Translations under genes and position numbers: made by a program
Notes under the pieces: generated by a model
Databases searched by the model: none
The model's input: only the letters and a program-made list of their open reading frames with translations
What the model was told of the DNA's origin: nothing
DNA from: Pseudomonas marginalis
GTDB lineage: Bacteria > Pseudomonadota > Gammaproteobacteria > Pseudomonadales > Pseudomonadaceae
Reading direction: 5' to 3'
NCBI RefSeq assembly: GCF_900105325.1
Contig: NZ_FNSU01000003.1
Span: 3,038,001-3,102,000, forward strand
Length of the DNA stretch: 64,000 nucleotides
Shown here: positions 27,013 to 36,068 of the stretch, one piece after another
Layout: each line of letters begins with the position of its first letter
How positions within the stretch are numbered: the first letter of the stretch is position 1

Positions 27013-28902
27013 ATGAATAAAAATCTGCGTTTCAGCCATAAAATCCTGCTTGCAGCCTCCCTTATCGTCATCGCGGCCTTCGCACTGTTCACCCTCTACA
27101 ACGACTACCTGCAACGCAATGCCATTCGCGACGACCTTAACAATTACCTGCATGAAATGGGCGATGTCACCGCCAGCAACATTCAGACCTGGCTCACCGG
27201 GCGCATTGCGCTGGTGGAAAACGCGGCGCAAAACATCGCCATCAACCCTGAGCCTTCGACCGTTGCCAGCTTGCTGGAACAGAAAGCCCTGACGTCGTCC
27301 TTCATGGCTACCTACGTGGGCGATAGCAAAGGGGCCTTCACCATCCGCCCCGACACGAAGATGCCAGATGGCTTCGACCCACGCGTTCGGCCTTGGTACA
27401 AGGGCGCCCAAAGCAGCAACGGCTCGACGCTGACCGAACCGTATATCGATGCCGCTACGGGGCAGTTGATCATCTCCATCGCCACCCCCAGCGCTAAAGG
27501 CGGCCAGAGCATTGGCGTGGTGGGCGGCGACCTGAGCCTGCAAACCCTGGTGGATAACATCGGCGCGCTGAACTTCGGCGGCATGGGCTACGCGTTCCTG
27601 GTCAGCGCCGACGGCAAGGTGCTGGTACACCCGGACAAAAGCCTGGTGATGAAAACCCTGGCCGACATGTATCCAAAAAACACGCCGAAGATCAGCGGCG
27701 ACTTCAGTGAAGTCCAAGCCAATGGCAAGGACAACATCGTGACCTTCACACCAATCAAGGGCCTGCCGTCGGTGAACTGGTACCTGGGCATTTCGGTGGA
27801 TAAAGACAAATCCTTCGCCATGCTCAGCGAATTTCGCACCTCGGCGGTGATCGCCACGCTCATTGCGGTGGTGATCATCATTGCCTTGTTGGGCATGCTG
27901 ATTCGCGTGCTGTTGCAACCGCTGCACCTCATGACCCGTGCCATGCAAGACATCGCCGACGGCGAAGGTGACCTGACTCGCCGCCTGGCCATCCAGAATC
28001 ACGATGAGTTCGGCACCCTGGGCACTGCATTCAACCGCTTCGTGGAGCGGATTCATACGTCCATCCGCGAAGTGTCCTCGGCCACCCAACAGGTGAATGA
28101 AGTCGCACTGCGGGTTGTCAGTGCGTCCAACTCGTCGATGGTCAATTCCGACGAACAGGCCAACCGTACCAACAGCGTTGCCGCCGCGATCAACGAACTG
28201 GGCGCCGCCGCACAGGAAATCGCGCGTAACGCCGCACAAGCCTCCAACCAGGCCAGTGACGCACGGCAATTGGCCGAAGACGGTCAACAGGTAGTTGAAC
28301 GCAATATCAAGGCGATGACTCAGCTGTCTGCAATGATCAGTGCCTCAAGCAGCAATATCGAAGCACTTAACAGCAAGACGGTGAATATCGGCCAGATTCT
28401 TGAGGTAATCACCAGTATTTCCCAGCAAACCAACCTGCTGGCACTGAATGCCGCCATCGAAGCCGCACGCGCCGGGGAAGCCGGGCGCGGGTTTGCGGTG
28501 GTCGCCGATGAAGTGCGCAACCTGGCCCATCGCACCCAGGAGTCGGCACAGCAGGTACAAAAGATGATCGAGGAACTGCAAATCGGTGCCCGTGACTCGG
28601 TCAGCACCATGAGCGACAGCCAGCGCCACAGTCATGACAGCGTGGAAATCGCCAACCTGGCCGGCGAACGCTTGAACAGCGTGACCCAGCGCATTGGCGA
28701 GATCGACGGCATGAACCAGTCGGTGGCCACCGCGACCGAAGAGCAGACCTCGGTCGTGGAGTCGATCAACATGGACATCACCGAGATCAACACCCTCAAT
28801 CAGGAAGGCGTGGAAAACCTGCAATCGACGCTGCGCGCCTGCGCCGACCTGGAACAGCAGGCGGCACGGTTGAAACAGCTGGTGGGCAGCTTCCGGATCT
28901 GA
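27013..28902 (+). CDS. Methyl-accepting chemotaxis protein, dCache amino-acid type (PctA/B/C-like)
   Basis: This chemoreceptor has 629 residues from the ATG at 27013 (MNKNLRFSHKILLAAS). It has a transmembrane helix at 8-29 and a periplasmic double-Cache domain to about 275. A second helix lies near 280-302, followed by HAMP and the cytoplasmic hairpin (NLLALNAAIEAARAGEAG). Ligand-pocket residues match the amino-acid motif of PctA in the same numbering: Arg126, Trp128, Tyr129, Tyr144, Asp146 and Asp173. Position 121 is Phe where PctA has Tyr (from memory). It probably senses L-amino acids or related compounds. Neighbours resemble the pct-mvaT region of P. aeruginosa. Confidence 0.92.
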   Translation: MNKNLRFSHKILLAASLIVIAAFALFTLYNDYLQRNAIRDDLNNYLHEMGDVTASNIQTWLTGRIALVENAAQNIAINPEPSTVASLLEQKALTSSFMATYVGDSKGAFTIRPDTKMPDGFDPRVRPWYKGAQSSNGSTLTEPYIDAATGQLIISIATPSAKGGQSIGVVGGDLSLQTLVDNIGALNFGGMGYAFLVSADGKVLVHPDKSLVMKTLADMYPKNTPKISGDFSEVQANGKDNIVTFTPIKGLPSVNWYLGISVDKDKSFAMLSEFRTSAVIATLIAVVIIIALLGMLIRVLLQPLHLMTRAMQDIADGEGDLTRRLAIQNHDEFGTLGTAFNRFVERIHTSIREVSSATQQVNEVALRVVSASNSSMVNSDEQANRTNSVAAAINELGAAAQEIARNAAQASNQASDARQLAEDGQQVVERNIKAMTQLSAMISASSSNIEALNSKTVNIGQILEVITSISQQTNLLALNAAIEAARAGEAGRGFAVVADEVRNLAHRTQESAQQVQKMIEELQIGARDSVSTMSDSQRHSHDSVEIANLAGERLNSVTQRIGEIDGMNQSVATATEEQTSVVESINMDITEINTLNQEGVENLQSTLRACADLEQQAARLKQLVGSFRI

Positions 28903-28909
28903 ACTACCG

Positions 28910-28932
28910 CAGGAGCCGGTCAGGCTCCTGCA
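28910..28932 (+). terminator. Stem-loop after the chemoreceptor gene
   Basis: A perfect 9-bp stem GCAGGAGCC/GGCTCCTGC with a 5-base loop lies 7 bp after the stop. It is followed by ACTGTTTTC, a weak T tract. Confidence 0.65.
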
Positions 28933-29017
28933 CTGTTTTCACGATGAACGCCAACCGAACATCTATCCTTAGCTCAGGTCCACGTTAGGAGAGCAATGGA
29001 TCGGAGGGATGTTCATC

Positions 29018-30130
29018 GTGCATATCGCTGACATAACCATGTTCTACGCCCCGACAAGCGGCGGCGTGCGCACTTACCTGGACGCCAAGCACCGACGCCT
29101 GGGGCTCAAGCCCGGCATTCGCCATAGCCTGTTGATTCCTGGCGCGCAATGGAGCAACCAGGATGGCATCTTCAAGGTACCGGCTCCCGCGCTGCCCTTC
29201 GGCAAAGGCTACCGCTTCCCCCTTCGCCTCGCCCCTTGGCGAAATGTCCTGCACGATTTACAGCCCGATCTGATCGAGGTAGGTGATCCCTATCTCACCG
29301 CCTGGGCCGCGCTGGATGCCCGGCGCCAGCTGGATGTGCCGGTGATCGGCTTTTACCACTCCGACTTACCGCTACTGGTGAGCAACCGCATGGGGTCTTG
29401 GTTTGCCCCGAACGTTGAAGCCTATGTCAGCAAACTCTATGGAAGTTTCGACCGAGTACTGGCGCCCAGCCAGGTAATGGCCGACAAGCTCATGGGGCTC
29501 GGCGTGAAGAATGTGTTCGTCCAACCACTGGGCGTCGACCTGCAAACCTTTACCCCTGACGCCCGCGACCCAGGCCTGCGCGCCGAGCTGGGGATCGGCG
29601 CAGACACCCGCCTGCTGATCTTTGCGGGGCGCGGTTCCAAGGAAAAAAACCTGCCGATCCTGCTTCGCTGCATGAAACGGCTGGGGGACGGCTATCACTT
29701 GGTGCTGGTGGGCTCCGGCATGCCGACCAGCGTGCCGGCCAATGTCACCGTCATCGAGGGGTTTCGCCCGGCACAGCATGTCGCCCGGCTGATGGCCAGT
29801 GCCGATGCCTTGCTGCATGGCGGCGACCAGGAAACCTTTGGCCTGGTCATCCTCGAAGCCATGGCTTGCGGCATACCGGTAATCGCGGTGGCGGCTGGCG
29901 CGTTCACGGAGATAGTCGACGAACGCTGCGGCCTGCTGTGCGCGCCAAACAATCCAAGGGCGATGGCCGATACGGTGCGCGAGCTGTTCAACCTCGGCAG
30001 CAGGCGCCTGGGCGCTCAGGCTCGGCGTCATGTAGAACAACATTACGCCTGGTATACGGTGGTCGACAGCCTGCTCGGCCACTACCACGCGGTACTGGGC
30101 AGTCACAAGCCGATGCCTTCCCATGCATGA
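29018..30130 (+). CDS. Family 4-type glycosyltransferase
   Basis: The product is a GT-B glycosyltransferase. Its N-terminus reads HIADITMFYAPTSGGVRTYLD, with the donor-side GGVR loop. The C-terminal half has LLIFAGRGSKEKNLPILL and the nucleotide-sugar motif HGGDQETFGLVILEAMACGIPV. I prefer the GTG at 29018 (370 residues) because GGAGG sits ten bases upstream. The ATG at 29009 is almost touching that GGAGG and would add three residues. The stop overlaps the next gene by 8 bp, so the pair is translationally coupled. The acceptor is unknown; a lipid or cell-surface glycan is possible. Confidence 0.88.
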   Translation: MHIADITMFYAPTSGGVRTYLDAKHRRLGLKPGIRHSLLIPGAQWSNQDGIFKVPAPALPFGKGYRFPLRLAPWRNVLHDLQPDLIEVGDPYLTAWAALDARRQLDVPVIGFYHSDLPLLVSNRMGSWFAPNVEAYVSKLYGSFDRVLAPSQVMADKLMGLGVKNVFVQPLGVDLQTFTPDARDPGLRAELGIGADTRLLIFAGRGSKEKNLPILLRCMKRLGDGYHLVLVGSGMPTSVPANVTVIEGFRPAQHVARLMASADALLHGGDQETFGLVILEAMACGIPVIAVAAGAFTEIVDERCGLLCAPNNPRAMADTVRELFNLGSRRLGAQARRHVEQHYAWYTVVDSLLGHYHAVLGSHKPMPSHA

Positions 30131-30986
30131 GCGCTCGGTATTACTGGTGCTGCACGATGTGGCGCCGCACAACTGGGCCGACTATCGGCCCTTTGTCGAA
30201 GCCGTCGATGCCCTGGGTGCCGTACCAATCACATGGTTGGTGGTGCCGGACTTCCATCATCGCGACGCCTTGACTGCCCACGGCGATTTTCAACGCCTGC
30301 TGGATCGCCGCGTGATCAAGGGCGATGAACTTGCCTTGCACGGTTACTACCATTGCGATGATCAACCGGCACCGCGCACCCCCAAAGACTGGTTCATGCG
30401 CCGCCTCTACACCCATGAGGCTGAGTTCTATCAACTGTCTCAAGCCCAGGCTCTTGATCGTCTTCAGGATGGCATTGAAGTATTCCGGCGTCATGACTGG
30501 CCGTTGCACGGCTTCGTCGCACCCGCCTGGTTAATGAGCCAGGGCACTCGCGAGGCCCTGCGCCAACTACCGCTGAGCTACACCAGCAGCCCGCAGCATC
30601 TGTATCGACTGCCCGATTTCACGCCGATCGACGCCCCGGGCCTGACCTGGAGTGCGCGCAGTGCATGGCGCCGAGGGGTGTCCAGAGTCATCAGCGATCG
30701 TCGCGAACAGCGCTGGCACGCCGCCCCGGTGATTCGCCTGGGCGTGCACCCGGTGGACATGCGCCACGCATTCTCTCGCTGCTATTGGCTTGAAACCGTA
30801 CAACGCCTACTCAACGCAGGGCGAACACCGCTGACCAAGGCTGCCTGGCTGGCTGAACAGGTGGTCGCTCAAGCACCTCGGCCAGGGGAAACGGGCAATT
30901 CATCGGCCTCGTGCAATTGCTCCCACAGCTCGGCTGCTCCCGGAAAGTCCGTACCGTCTTCCGGCTCCAGCGCCTCCGGGTCGTAA
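30123..30986 (+). CDS. DUF2334 polysaccharide-deacetylase-like protein
   Basis: DUF2334 proteins share the NodB/polysaccharide deacetylase barrel. The product has 287 residues. The probable metal and catalytic motifs are LHDVAPHNW near the N-terminus, GDELALHGYYH and the later GVHPVDMRH. It starts inside the end of the glycosyltransferase gene. The last 35 residues (SSASCNCSHSSAAPG and on) are low in complexity and read antisense to the 61-residue gene on the other strand. The conserved domain therefore ends before that overlap. It likely works with the glycosyltransferase on one glycan. Confidence 0.84.
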   Translation: MHERSVLLVLHDVAPHNWADYRPFVEAVDALGAVPITWLVVPDFHHRDALTAHGDFQRLLDRRVIKGDELALHGYYHCDDQPAPRTPKDWFMRRLYTHEAEFYQLSQAQALDRLQDGIEVFRRHDWPLHGFVAPAWLMSQGTREALRQLPLSYTSSPQHLYRLPDFTPIDAPGLTWSARSAWRRGVSRVISDRREQRWHAAPVIRLGVHPVDMRHAFSRCYWLETVQRLLNAGRTPLTKAAWLAEQVVAQAPRPGETGNSSASCNCSHSSAAPGKSVPSSGSSASGS

Positions 30987-31054
30987 CGACTCAGGCAGCC
31001 CTCACCCAACGTAGCAGGCGCCTTGGACGTGGCTTTATCAAGTGGGTCGGTCAT
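30869..31054 (-). CDS. Small acidic conserved-type protein, function unknown
   Basis: This 61-residue protein starts at 31054 (MTDPLDKATSKAPATLG) with AGGA about ten bases upstream. It is acidic and hydrophilic (SRYDPEALEPEDGTDFPGAA) with no membrane segment or signal. It lies downstream of purU on the same strand, 88 bp away, and its 3' 118 bp overlap the DUF2334 gene on the other strand. Balanced, protein-like composition in this frame, against a low-complexity antisense frame, supports it as real. No family is recognised. Confidence 0.6.
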   Translation of the reverse strand: MTDPLDKATSKAPATLGEGCLSRYDPEALEPEDGTDFPGAAELWEQLHEADELPVSPGRGA

Positions 31055-31142
31055 GGCCTGGTCCTGAAAAGTGCGGGGAATGAAAAAGGGCCTGCAGCGA
31101 TTTAACGCCCAGGCCCTTCTTTGTTCAACCAAGACGCTTGAA

Positions 31143-31991
31143 TCAGAATACGACCGTCTTGTTGCCGTGCACCAGCACGCGGTCTTCCAAGTGATAGCGC
31201 AGGCCACGGGCCAGCACCATCTTCTCGACATCACGGCCAAACCGCACCATGTCCTCAATGCTGTCACTGTGGCTGACACGCACCACGTCCTGCTCGATGA
31301 TCGGACCGGCATCAAGCTCTTCAGTGACGTAATGGCAGGTTGCGCCAATCAACTTCACGCCACGCAGGGAAGCCTGGTGGTAAGGCTTGGCCCCCACGAA
31401 CGAAGGCAGGAAGCTGTGGTGAATGTTGATCACCTTGCCTGCGTATTCGCGGCACAGCTCAGGCGGCAGGATTTGCATGTAGCGCGCCAGCACAACCACG
31501 TCGGCCTCATGCTGCTTGACCAGGCGAGAGACCTCGGCGAATGCCGGCTCCTTGTCCTGCGGGTTGACCGGCACATGGTAATAGGGAATGCCATGCCACT
31601 CGACCATGCTGCGCAGGTCGTCATGGTTGGAGATCACGCACGCGATCTCGCAGTCCAGCTCGTCGCTGTGCCAGCGGTGCAGCAAGTCGGCCAGGCAGTG
31701 GGATTCGCGGCTGGCCATCAACACCACGCGCTTTTTCTGCTCGGTGTCGGTGATGTGCCAGGTCATCGAAAACTCTTCTGCGATGGGCGCAAATGCCTCG
31801 CGGAACGCTTCAAGACCAAAGGGCAGCGTGTCGGCACGGATTTCGTGACGCATGAAGAACCAACCGCTGAGGTTGTCCGAGTGATGGCTCGCCTCGGTGA
31901 TCCAGCCGTTGTGGGAGGCCAGAAAGTTACTGACTTTGGCAACGATGCCGACCCGGTCCGGGCAAGCAATCACCAGCCGAAAAGTGCGCAT
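31143..31991 (-). CDS. purU: PurU, formyltetrahydrofolate deformylase
   Basis: PurU hydrolyses 10-formyl-THF to formate and THF, balancing one-carbon pools. I start it at 31991 (MRTFRLVIACPDRVG), giving 282 residues. An N-terminal ACT domain (VIACPDRVGIVAKVSNFL) is followed by a formyltransferase-like domain. The catalytic motif region includes INIHHSFLPSFVGAKPYHQA and TCHYVTEELDAGPII. It lies between the small acidic gene and mvaT, transcribed away from mvaT. Confidence 0.95.
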   Translation of the reverse strand: MRTFRLVIACPDRVGIVAKVSNFLASHNGWITEASHHSDNLSGWFFMRHEIRADTLPFGLEAFREAFAPIAEEFSMTWHITDTEQKKRVVLMASRESHCLADLLHRWHSDELDCEIACVISNHDDLRSMVEWHGIPYYHVPVNPQDKEPAFAEVSRLVKQHEADVVVLARYMQILPPELCREYAGKVINIHHSFLPSFVGAKPYHQASLRGVKLIGATCHYVTEELDAGPIIEQDVVRVSHSDSIEDMVRFGRDVEKMVLARGLRYHLEDRVLVHGNKTVVF

Positions 31992-32340
31992 TAGGGGGGA
32001 ACTCCAGAACTTCGCAAAGGCCGCCATTCTAGCGATTGTGCAGAAAAACTGCAGTATTCGATGAGCCTTATTCTGATCCGTTGCCCTGGCCACGTCCCTT
32101 AATAGCGCATGGTTTTACCATCGCTATATGAATGAACAGCGCACGCTGCAGCAATTATGCAAATTTCAAGGAGATTATTTTCGGGGTAGCCCCCTACTAA
32201 TTAACTCGATTGCATAGCGTCTTCACAAACATTCAAAGTAATTCACCTGAATACGCGCTTAAATGTTTACTTGGGGAAACCGCCTGACTATTATTGGACC
32301 ACTATCCCTGTCAATCAGCGTTCTACATAAGGTAGTCCAC
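31992..32340. other. AT-rich divergent region between purU and mvaT
   Basis: The 349 bp between purU and mvaT are clearly more AT-rich than the genes, especially 32135-32270. They include a short GGGGTAGCCCC hairpin near 32184. The region must contain the mvaT promoter. AT-rich tracts would suit autoregulation by MvaT, which binds such DNA. No small gene is supported. Confidence 0.55.
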
Positions 32341-32715
32341 ATGTCTCTGATCAACGAATACCGTGCCACCGAAGAAGCTATCAAAGAGCTGCAAGCTCGT
32401 TTGAAGAACCTGTCCCAAGATGACAAACTGAAAACCGAGCTGGAATTCGAAGGCAAACTGCGCACCCTCATGGGTGAATACTCCAAATCCCTGCGTGACA
32501 TCATCGCGCTGCTGGATCCAGAGTCGAAAGTTAAAGCACCCCGTGGCGCCGTGAAAACTACCGGTACCAAGCGTGCTCGCAAGGTCAAGCAATACAAGAA
32601 CCCGCACAACGGCGAAGTGATTGAAACCAAAGGCGGTAACCACAAAACCCTGAAAGAGTGGAAAGCCAAGTGGGGCGGTGACGTGGTTGAAGGCTGGGCT
32701 ACCCTGCTGGGCTAA
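32341..32715 (+). CDS. mvaT: MvaT, H-NS-family xenogeneic silencer
   Basis: MvaT coats AT-rich and foreign DNA and represses it, the Pseudomonas counterpart of H-NS. The 124-residue product starts at 32341 (MSLINEYRATEEAIKELQAR). An N-terminal coiled-coil dimerisation region covers about residues 1-60. A basic linker (KTTGTKRARKVKQYKNP) leads to the C-terminal AT-hook-like domain (GNHKTLKEWKAKWGGDVVEG). It is monocistronic, with its own terminator. Confidence 0.97.
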   Translation: MSLINEYRATEEAIKELQARLKNLSQDDKLKTELEFEGKLRTLMGEYSKSLRDIIALLDPESKVKAPRGAVKTTGTKRARKVKQYKNPHNGEVIETKGGNHKTLKEWKAKWGGDVVEGWATLLG

Positions 32716-32750
32716 GCCTCACCCGGTCTGCGCTTGATACGCGACCCATT

Positions 32751-32776
32751 AAAAACGCCAGCTTGCTGGCGTTTTT
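32751..32776. terminator. Bidirectional terminator between mvaT and sbcB
   Basis: The stem ACGCCAGC/GCTGGCGT with a 2-base loop is flanked by A5 and T6. It serves mvaT on plus and sbcB on minus. Confidence 0.93.
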
Positions 32777-32804
32777 TATTGACCGTCTTTTCTACAAACC
32801 GCTA

Positions 32805-34232
32805 TTACCGATTCACACGAGCGGCTAAAGAGTCAGCATATCTCTGCCATTGCTCCAGCACCTGCTGCTGAAACGGCGTCGCACTAACGGCCAACTCCTG
32901 CCGAGCGTGATTAAATGCCTCCAAGGTATTCGGCGCACCGAATTCAGGATTTGCCAAACGTTGCTGACAGAAAAGTTTCCAGCGTTGTAGCTCCTCGCTG
33001 TTCAGCGTATCGGGGAAGTTACGCGCCCGGTAGCGAAACAATAATTCAGGCAAACGGTGATCATCAAAAGGCCACTGCTGGCTGGCTAATTGCGCAGGCT
33101 CAGCCGCCCGGACTTGCTCGCATAAGCGTCGATCACGATCCCCGATAAAACCCTCGTAAAGCTGCTGTTCCGGGTCTGAACTCGGTGCAAAATCTTCCTC
33201 GGCGTAAATGACTGCCAACTTATCGCGCCAAAGTGCCTGTGCGTCAGTTAGCCGCAGCGCCCGCGCCTGGCAAATATCCATATCCAATTGCAGGCGTTCA
33301 CGATCCTCGGCCCGCAGTACGTTCAAGGGCGCGACCACGGGGCAACGGTTGATATGCACCAACTTGAGCGGCACCGGCAGCTCGCCCTCGGCAAGGTCCT
33401 CACGACGGGTGTACAGGCGTTGGCGCAAGGCAGCGGCATCCAGGTCCAGCAGCCCCTGGGGATCGAGCCCAAGGTCGCAGACAATCAGCGCATTGCGGTT
33501 GCGCGGGTGCCAGGCCAGGGGCAGCACGACCCCCAGGTAATGACGCTCGGCAGAAAAACGTCCGGAGATATGCACCATGGGTTGCAGCAAGCGCACCTGG
33601 TCCATCACCCGTTGCTTGCTGCGCAGTTGAAACAGCCAGTCGTACAGCTTGGGCTGCTTCTCGCGCACCAGGCGAGCCAGGGCGATGGTGGCACGCACGT
33701 CGGATAACGCATCGTGGGCCTGGCCGTGGTCAATCCCGTTGGCGGCGGTCAGGCGCTCAAGCTTGAGGGTCACGCGCCCGTCCTGCTGGGGCCACTCGAT
33801 GCCTTCCGGGCGCAGGGCGTAGGCAGTGCGAACCACGTCGATCAGGTCCCAGCGGCTGTTACCGCCCTGCCACTCCCGCGCGTAGGGGTCGAAAAAATTG
33901 CGATACAGGCTGTAGCGCGTCATTTCGTCGTCAAACCGCAAGGTGTTGTAACCTGCGCCGCACGTCCCCGGGGCCGCCAGTTCGGCATGTACACGGGTCA
34001 TGAAATCGGCCTCGGCCAGGCCTTTTTCCGCCAGTGTTACAGGGGTGATGCCGGTAATGGCACAGGCGGCGGGATGGGGCAGGATGTCGTCGCTGGGCTT
34101 GCAGTAAAGATTGACCGGCGGGCCGACCTCGTTGAGATCGAGGTCCGTACGAATGCCGGCAACCTGCAGTGGGCGATCGCTGCGCGGGTTGATGCCGGTG
34201 GTTTCATAGTCGTACCAGAAAATGGAGGTCAC
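32805..34232 (-). CDS. sbcB: Exodeoxyribonuclease I (SbcB)
   Basis: SbcB is a processive 3'-5' single-strand DNA exonuclease acting in recombination and mismatch repair. It has 475 residues, the normal length. The DEDDh nuclease motifs are visible: FWYDYETTG near residue 5-13, YNTLRFDDEMTRY, and GQAHDALSDVRATIALARL. The SH3-like and helical C-terminal domains follow. It is convergent with mvaT and divergent from the RDD operon. Confidence 0.96.
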   Translation of the reverse strand: MTSIFWYDYETTGINPRSDRPLQVAGIRTDLDLNEVGPPVNLYCKPSDDILPHPAACAITGITPVTLAEKGLAEADFMTRVHAELAAPGTCGAGYNTLRFDDEMTRYSLYRNFFDPYAREWQGGNSRWDLIDVVRTAYALRPEGIEWPQQDGRVTLKLERLTAANGIDHGQAHDALSDVRATIALARLVREKQPKLYDWLFQLRSKQRVMDQVRLLQPMVHISGRFSAERHYLGVVLPLAWHPRNRNALIVCDLGLDPQGLLDLDAAALRQRLYTRREDLAEGELPVPLKLVHINRCPVVAPLNVLRAEDRERLQLDMDICQARALRLTDAQALWRDKLAVIYAEEDFAPSSDPEQQLYEGFIGDRDRRLCEQVRAAEPAQLASQQWPFDDHRLPELLFRYRARNFPDTLNSEELQRWKLFCQQRLANPEFGAPNTLEAFNHARQELAVSATPFQQQVLEQWQRYADSLAARVNR

Positions 34233-34398
34233 GGGCTATTCCTGTGCTGAAGATCGACGAAGTCTAGGCGTTCAGCCGTGTTTGGGGCCAGCACCAATTC
34301 TACTGTACAAACATCCAGCAAAACCTTGAGTAGTTGCTTCCATCACCGACACTGTTAGCATCCGTGTCTCCAGCCGCTCTGCACTGCCAAGGATCGCG

Positions 34399-35091
34399 AT
34401 GCCATCAGCCCCATTGGACACCCTCTACCAGATCGAGACCCCGGAGGGCATCGACCTGCCGCTGCGCCCAGCCGGCCTGGTGCCACGGGCGCTGGCATTT
34501 GCCTTCGACCTCGGCGCACGTGCAGTGATCATGGGCGTGCTGCTGGTGCCATTGGCGTTGCTCGGCAATATAGGTGTTGGCCTGGGGTCGCTTCTGCTGT
34601 TCCTGGTCAGTTGGTGGTACATGGTGCTGTTCGAGGTACTCAACCAGGGCTGCTCACCGGGCAAACAGGTCATGGGCTTGCGGGTCGTGCAGGACGACGG
34701 TACCCCCATAGGCTGGTCGGCGTCGCTGATCCGCAACCTCCTGCGGTTTGTCGACATGCTGCCTTTCGGCTACTTTCTCGGCGCAATCAGTTGCCTGCAA
34801 CATCCTCATTTCAAACGCCTTGGCGACCTGGCCGCTGGCACCTTGGTGGTCTACCGCGAACAGCCTCTGGCACGTCCCCAGGTGCCCCAAGCTGCAGCCC
34901 TGCGCTTGCCGTTTGCCCTGGACCTGAGTGAACAGCGAGCGATTCTTGGCTTCGCCGAACGCCAGGGCGAACTGTCCCCTGAACGGGTACACGAACTCGC
35001 CTCGATCCTCGCGACGCCGCTGCAGGTGTCCCCGGCCCGCGCCGTGGAGCAACTCAACGGTGTGGCCCGCGGCCTGCTGGGGCCGACATGA
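34399..35091 (+). CDS. RDD-family membrane protein, first gene of MoxR/DUF58 operon
   Basis: RDD proteins are small membrane proteins, some linked to ion transport. The product has 230 residues. Its hallmark Arg/Asp residues are in LVPRALAFAFDLGAR and QGCSPGKQVMGLRVVQDDG, with Asp again in NLLRFVDMLPFGY. Hydrophobic helices lie near 40-75 and 118-140. AAGGAT precedes the ATG. The stop overlaps the next start (ATGA). It opens a six-gene operon with SpoIIM-like, DUF4129, DUF4350, MoxR and DUF58 genes. Function is unknown. Confidence 0.87.
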   Translation: MPSAPLDTLYQIETPEGIDLPLRPAGLVPRALAFAFDLGARAVIMGVLLVPLALLGNIGVGLGSLLLFLVSWWYMVLFEVLNQGCSPGKQVMGLRVVQDDGTPIGWSASLIRNLLRFVDMLPFGYFLGAISCLQHPHFKRLGDLAAGTLVVYREQPLARPQVPQAAALRLPFALDLSEQRAILGFAERQGELSPERVHELASILATPLQVSPARAVEQLNGVARGLLGPT

Positions 35092-36068
35092 AGCAGAGTC
35101 TTTTCGAAAGCCGTTACCAACACCAATGGCAAGCTTTTGCCGAACAACTGAAGCAGTTGGAACACGGCAAGGCCAAGGCCAGAGATATGGCCGATTTCCC
35201 TCATCAATACCGGCGTCTATGCCAGCTCCTGGCCCTCGCCCAGGAGCGCGGCTACAGCAGTTACCTGGTGGATCCCCTGCAACAACTGGCATTGCGCGGC
35301 CATCAACAACTGTATCGCCACCGCAGCCAATTGGCCGCGAACGTGCTGAGTTTCGTCCTGGCCGATTTTCCGCGTCTGGTGCGAGAACAGTGGCGTTTCG
35401 TGTTGATTGCCAGCCTGCTGTTCTTTGGCAGCCTGCTGGGCATTGCCCTGCTGGTCTACCTGTTCCCCGACCTGATCTACAGCATTGTCAGCCCCCAGCA
35501 GGTGGCAGAGATGCAGGGCATGTATGACCCCGAGGCCAGCCGGCTGGGGCGCGCCGCCGAACGTGCATCGAGCGAAGACTGGATGATGTTTGGCTACTAC
35601 GTCATGCACAACATCGGTATCGCCTTTCAGACATTTGCCGCCGGCTTGCTGTTCGGCCTGGGCAGTGTGTTTTTCCTGATATTCAACGGGCTGATCATCG
35701 GCGCGGTTTCCGGGCACCTGACCGAAATCGGCTATGGGCAGACCTTCTGGTCATTTGTCATCGGCCATGGGGCCTTTGAGTTGACGGCCATAGCACTCGC
35801 CGGTGCCGCAGGCTTGCAACTGGGCTGGGCGTTGATCGCCCCGGGGCAACTGACCCGTGGCGAATCCCTGCGGCTCGCAGCGCGCAAGAGTGTGAAATTG
35901 CTGTGCGGTGTCATGGTGTTCCTGCTGATCGCAGCATTTATCGAGGCCTACTGGTCTTCCACCACCCAGATCGCCCCTTGGATCAAATACCTGGTGGGTG
36001 CTGCACTCTGGCTGCTGGTGGCGGCTTACCTGACCCTTGCCGGACGGACTCGCCATGCGCCTGAGTAA
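35088..36068 (+). CDS. SpoIIM-like (stage II sporulation protein M, DUF95) membrane protein
   Basis: The 326-residue protein belongs to the SpoIIM/DUF95 group. It has a cytoplasmic N-terminus of about 100 residues, then several membrane helices (LIASLLFFGSLLGIALLVYL, GLLFGLGSVFFLIFNGLIIG, LLCGVMVFLLIAAFIEAYW). The conserved GHGAFELTAIALAGAAGLQ is the family signature. In Bacillus, SpoIIM acts in septal peptidoglycan hydrolysis during engulfment; this organism does not sporulate, so the role must differ. It overlaps both neighbours (4 bp and 14 bp). Confidence 0.86.
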   Translation: MKQSLFESRYQHQWQAFAEQLKQLEHGKAKARDMADFPHQYRRLCQLLALAQERGYSSYLVDPLQQLALRGHQQLYRHRSQLAANVLSFVLADFPRLVREQWRFVLIASLLFFGSLLGIALLVYLFPDLIYSIVSPQQVAEMQGMYDPEASRLGRAAERASSEDWMMFGYYVMHNIGIAFQTFAAGLLFGLGSVFFLIFNGLIIGAVSGHLTEIGYGQTFWSFVIGHGAFELTAIALAGAAGLQLGWALIAPGQLTRGESLRLAARKSVKLLCGVMVFLLIAAFIEAYWSSTTQIAPWIKYLVGAALWLLVAAYLTLAGRTRHAPE

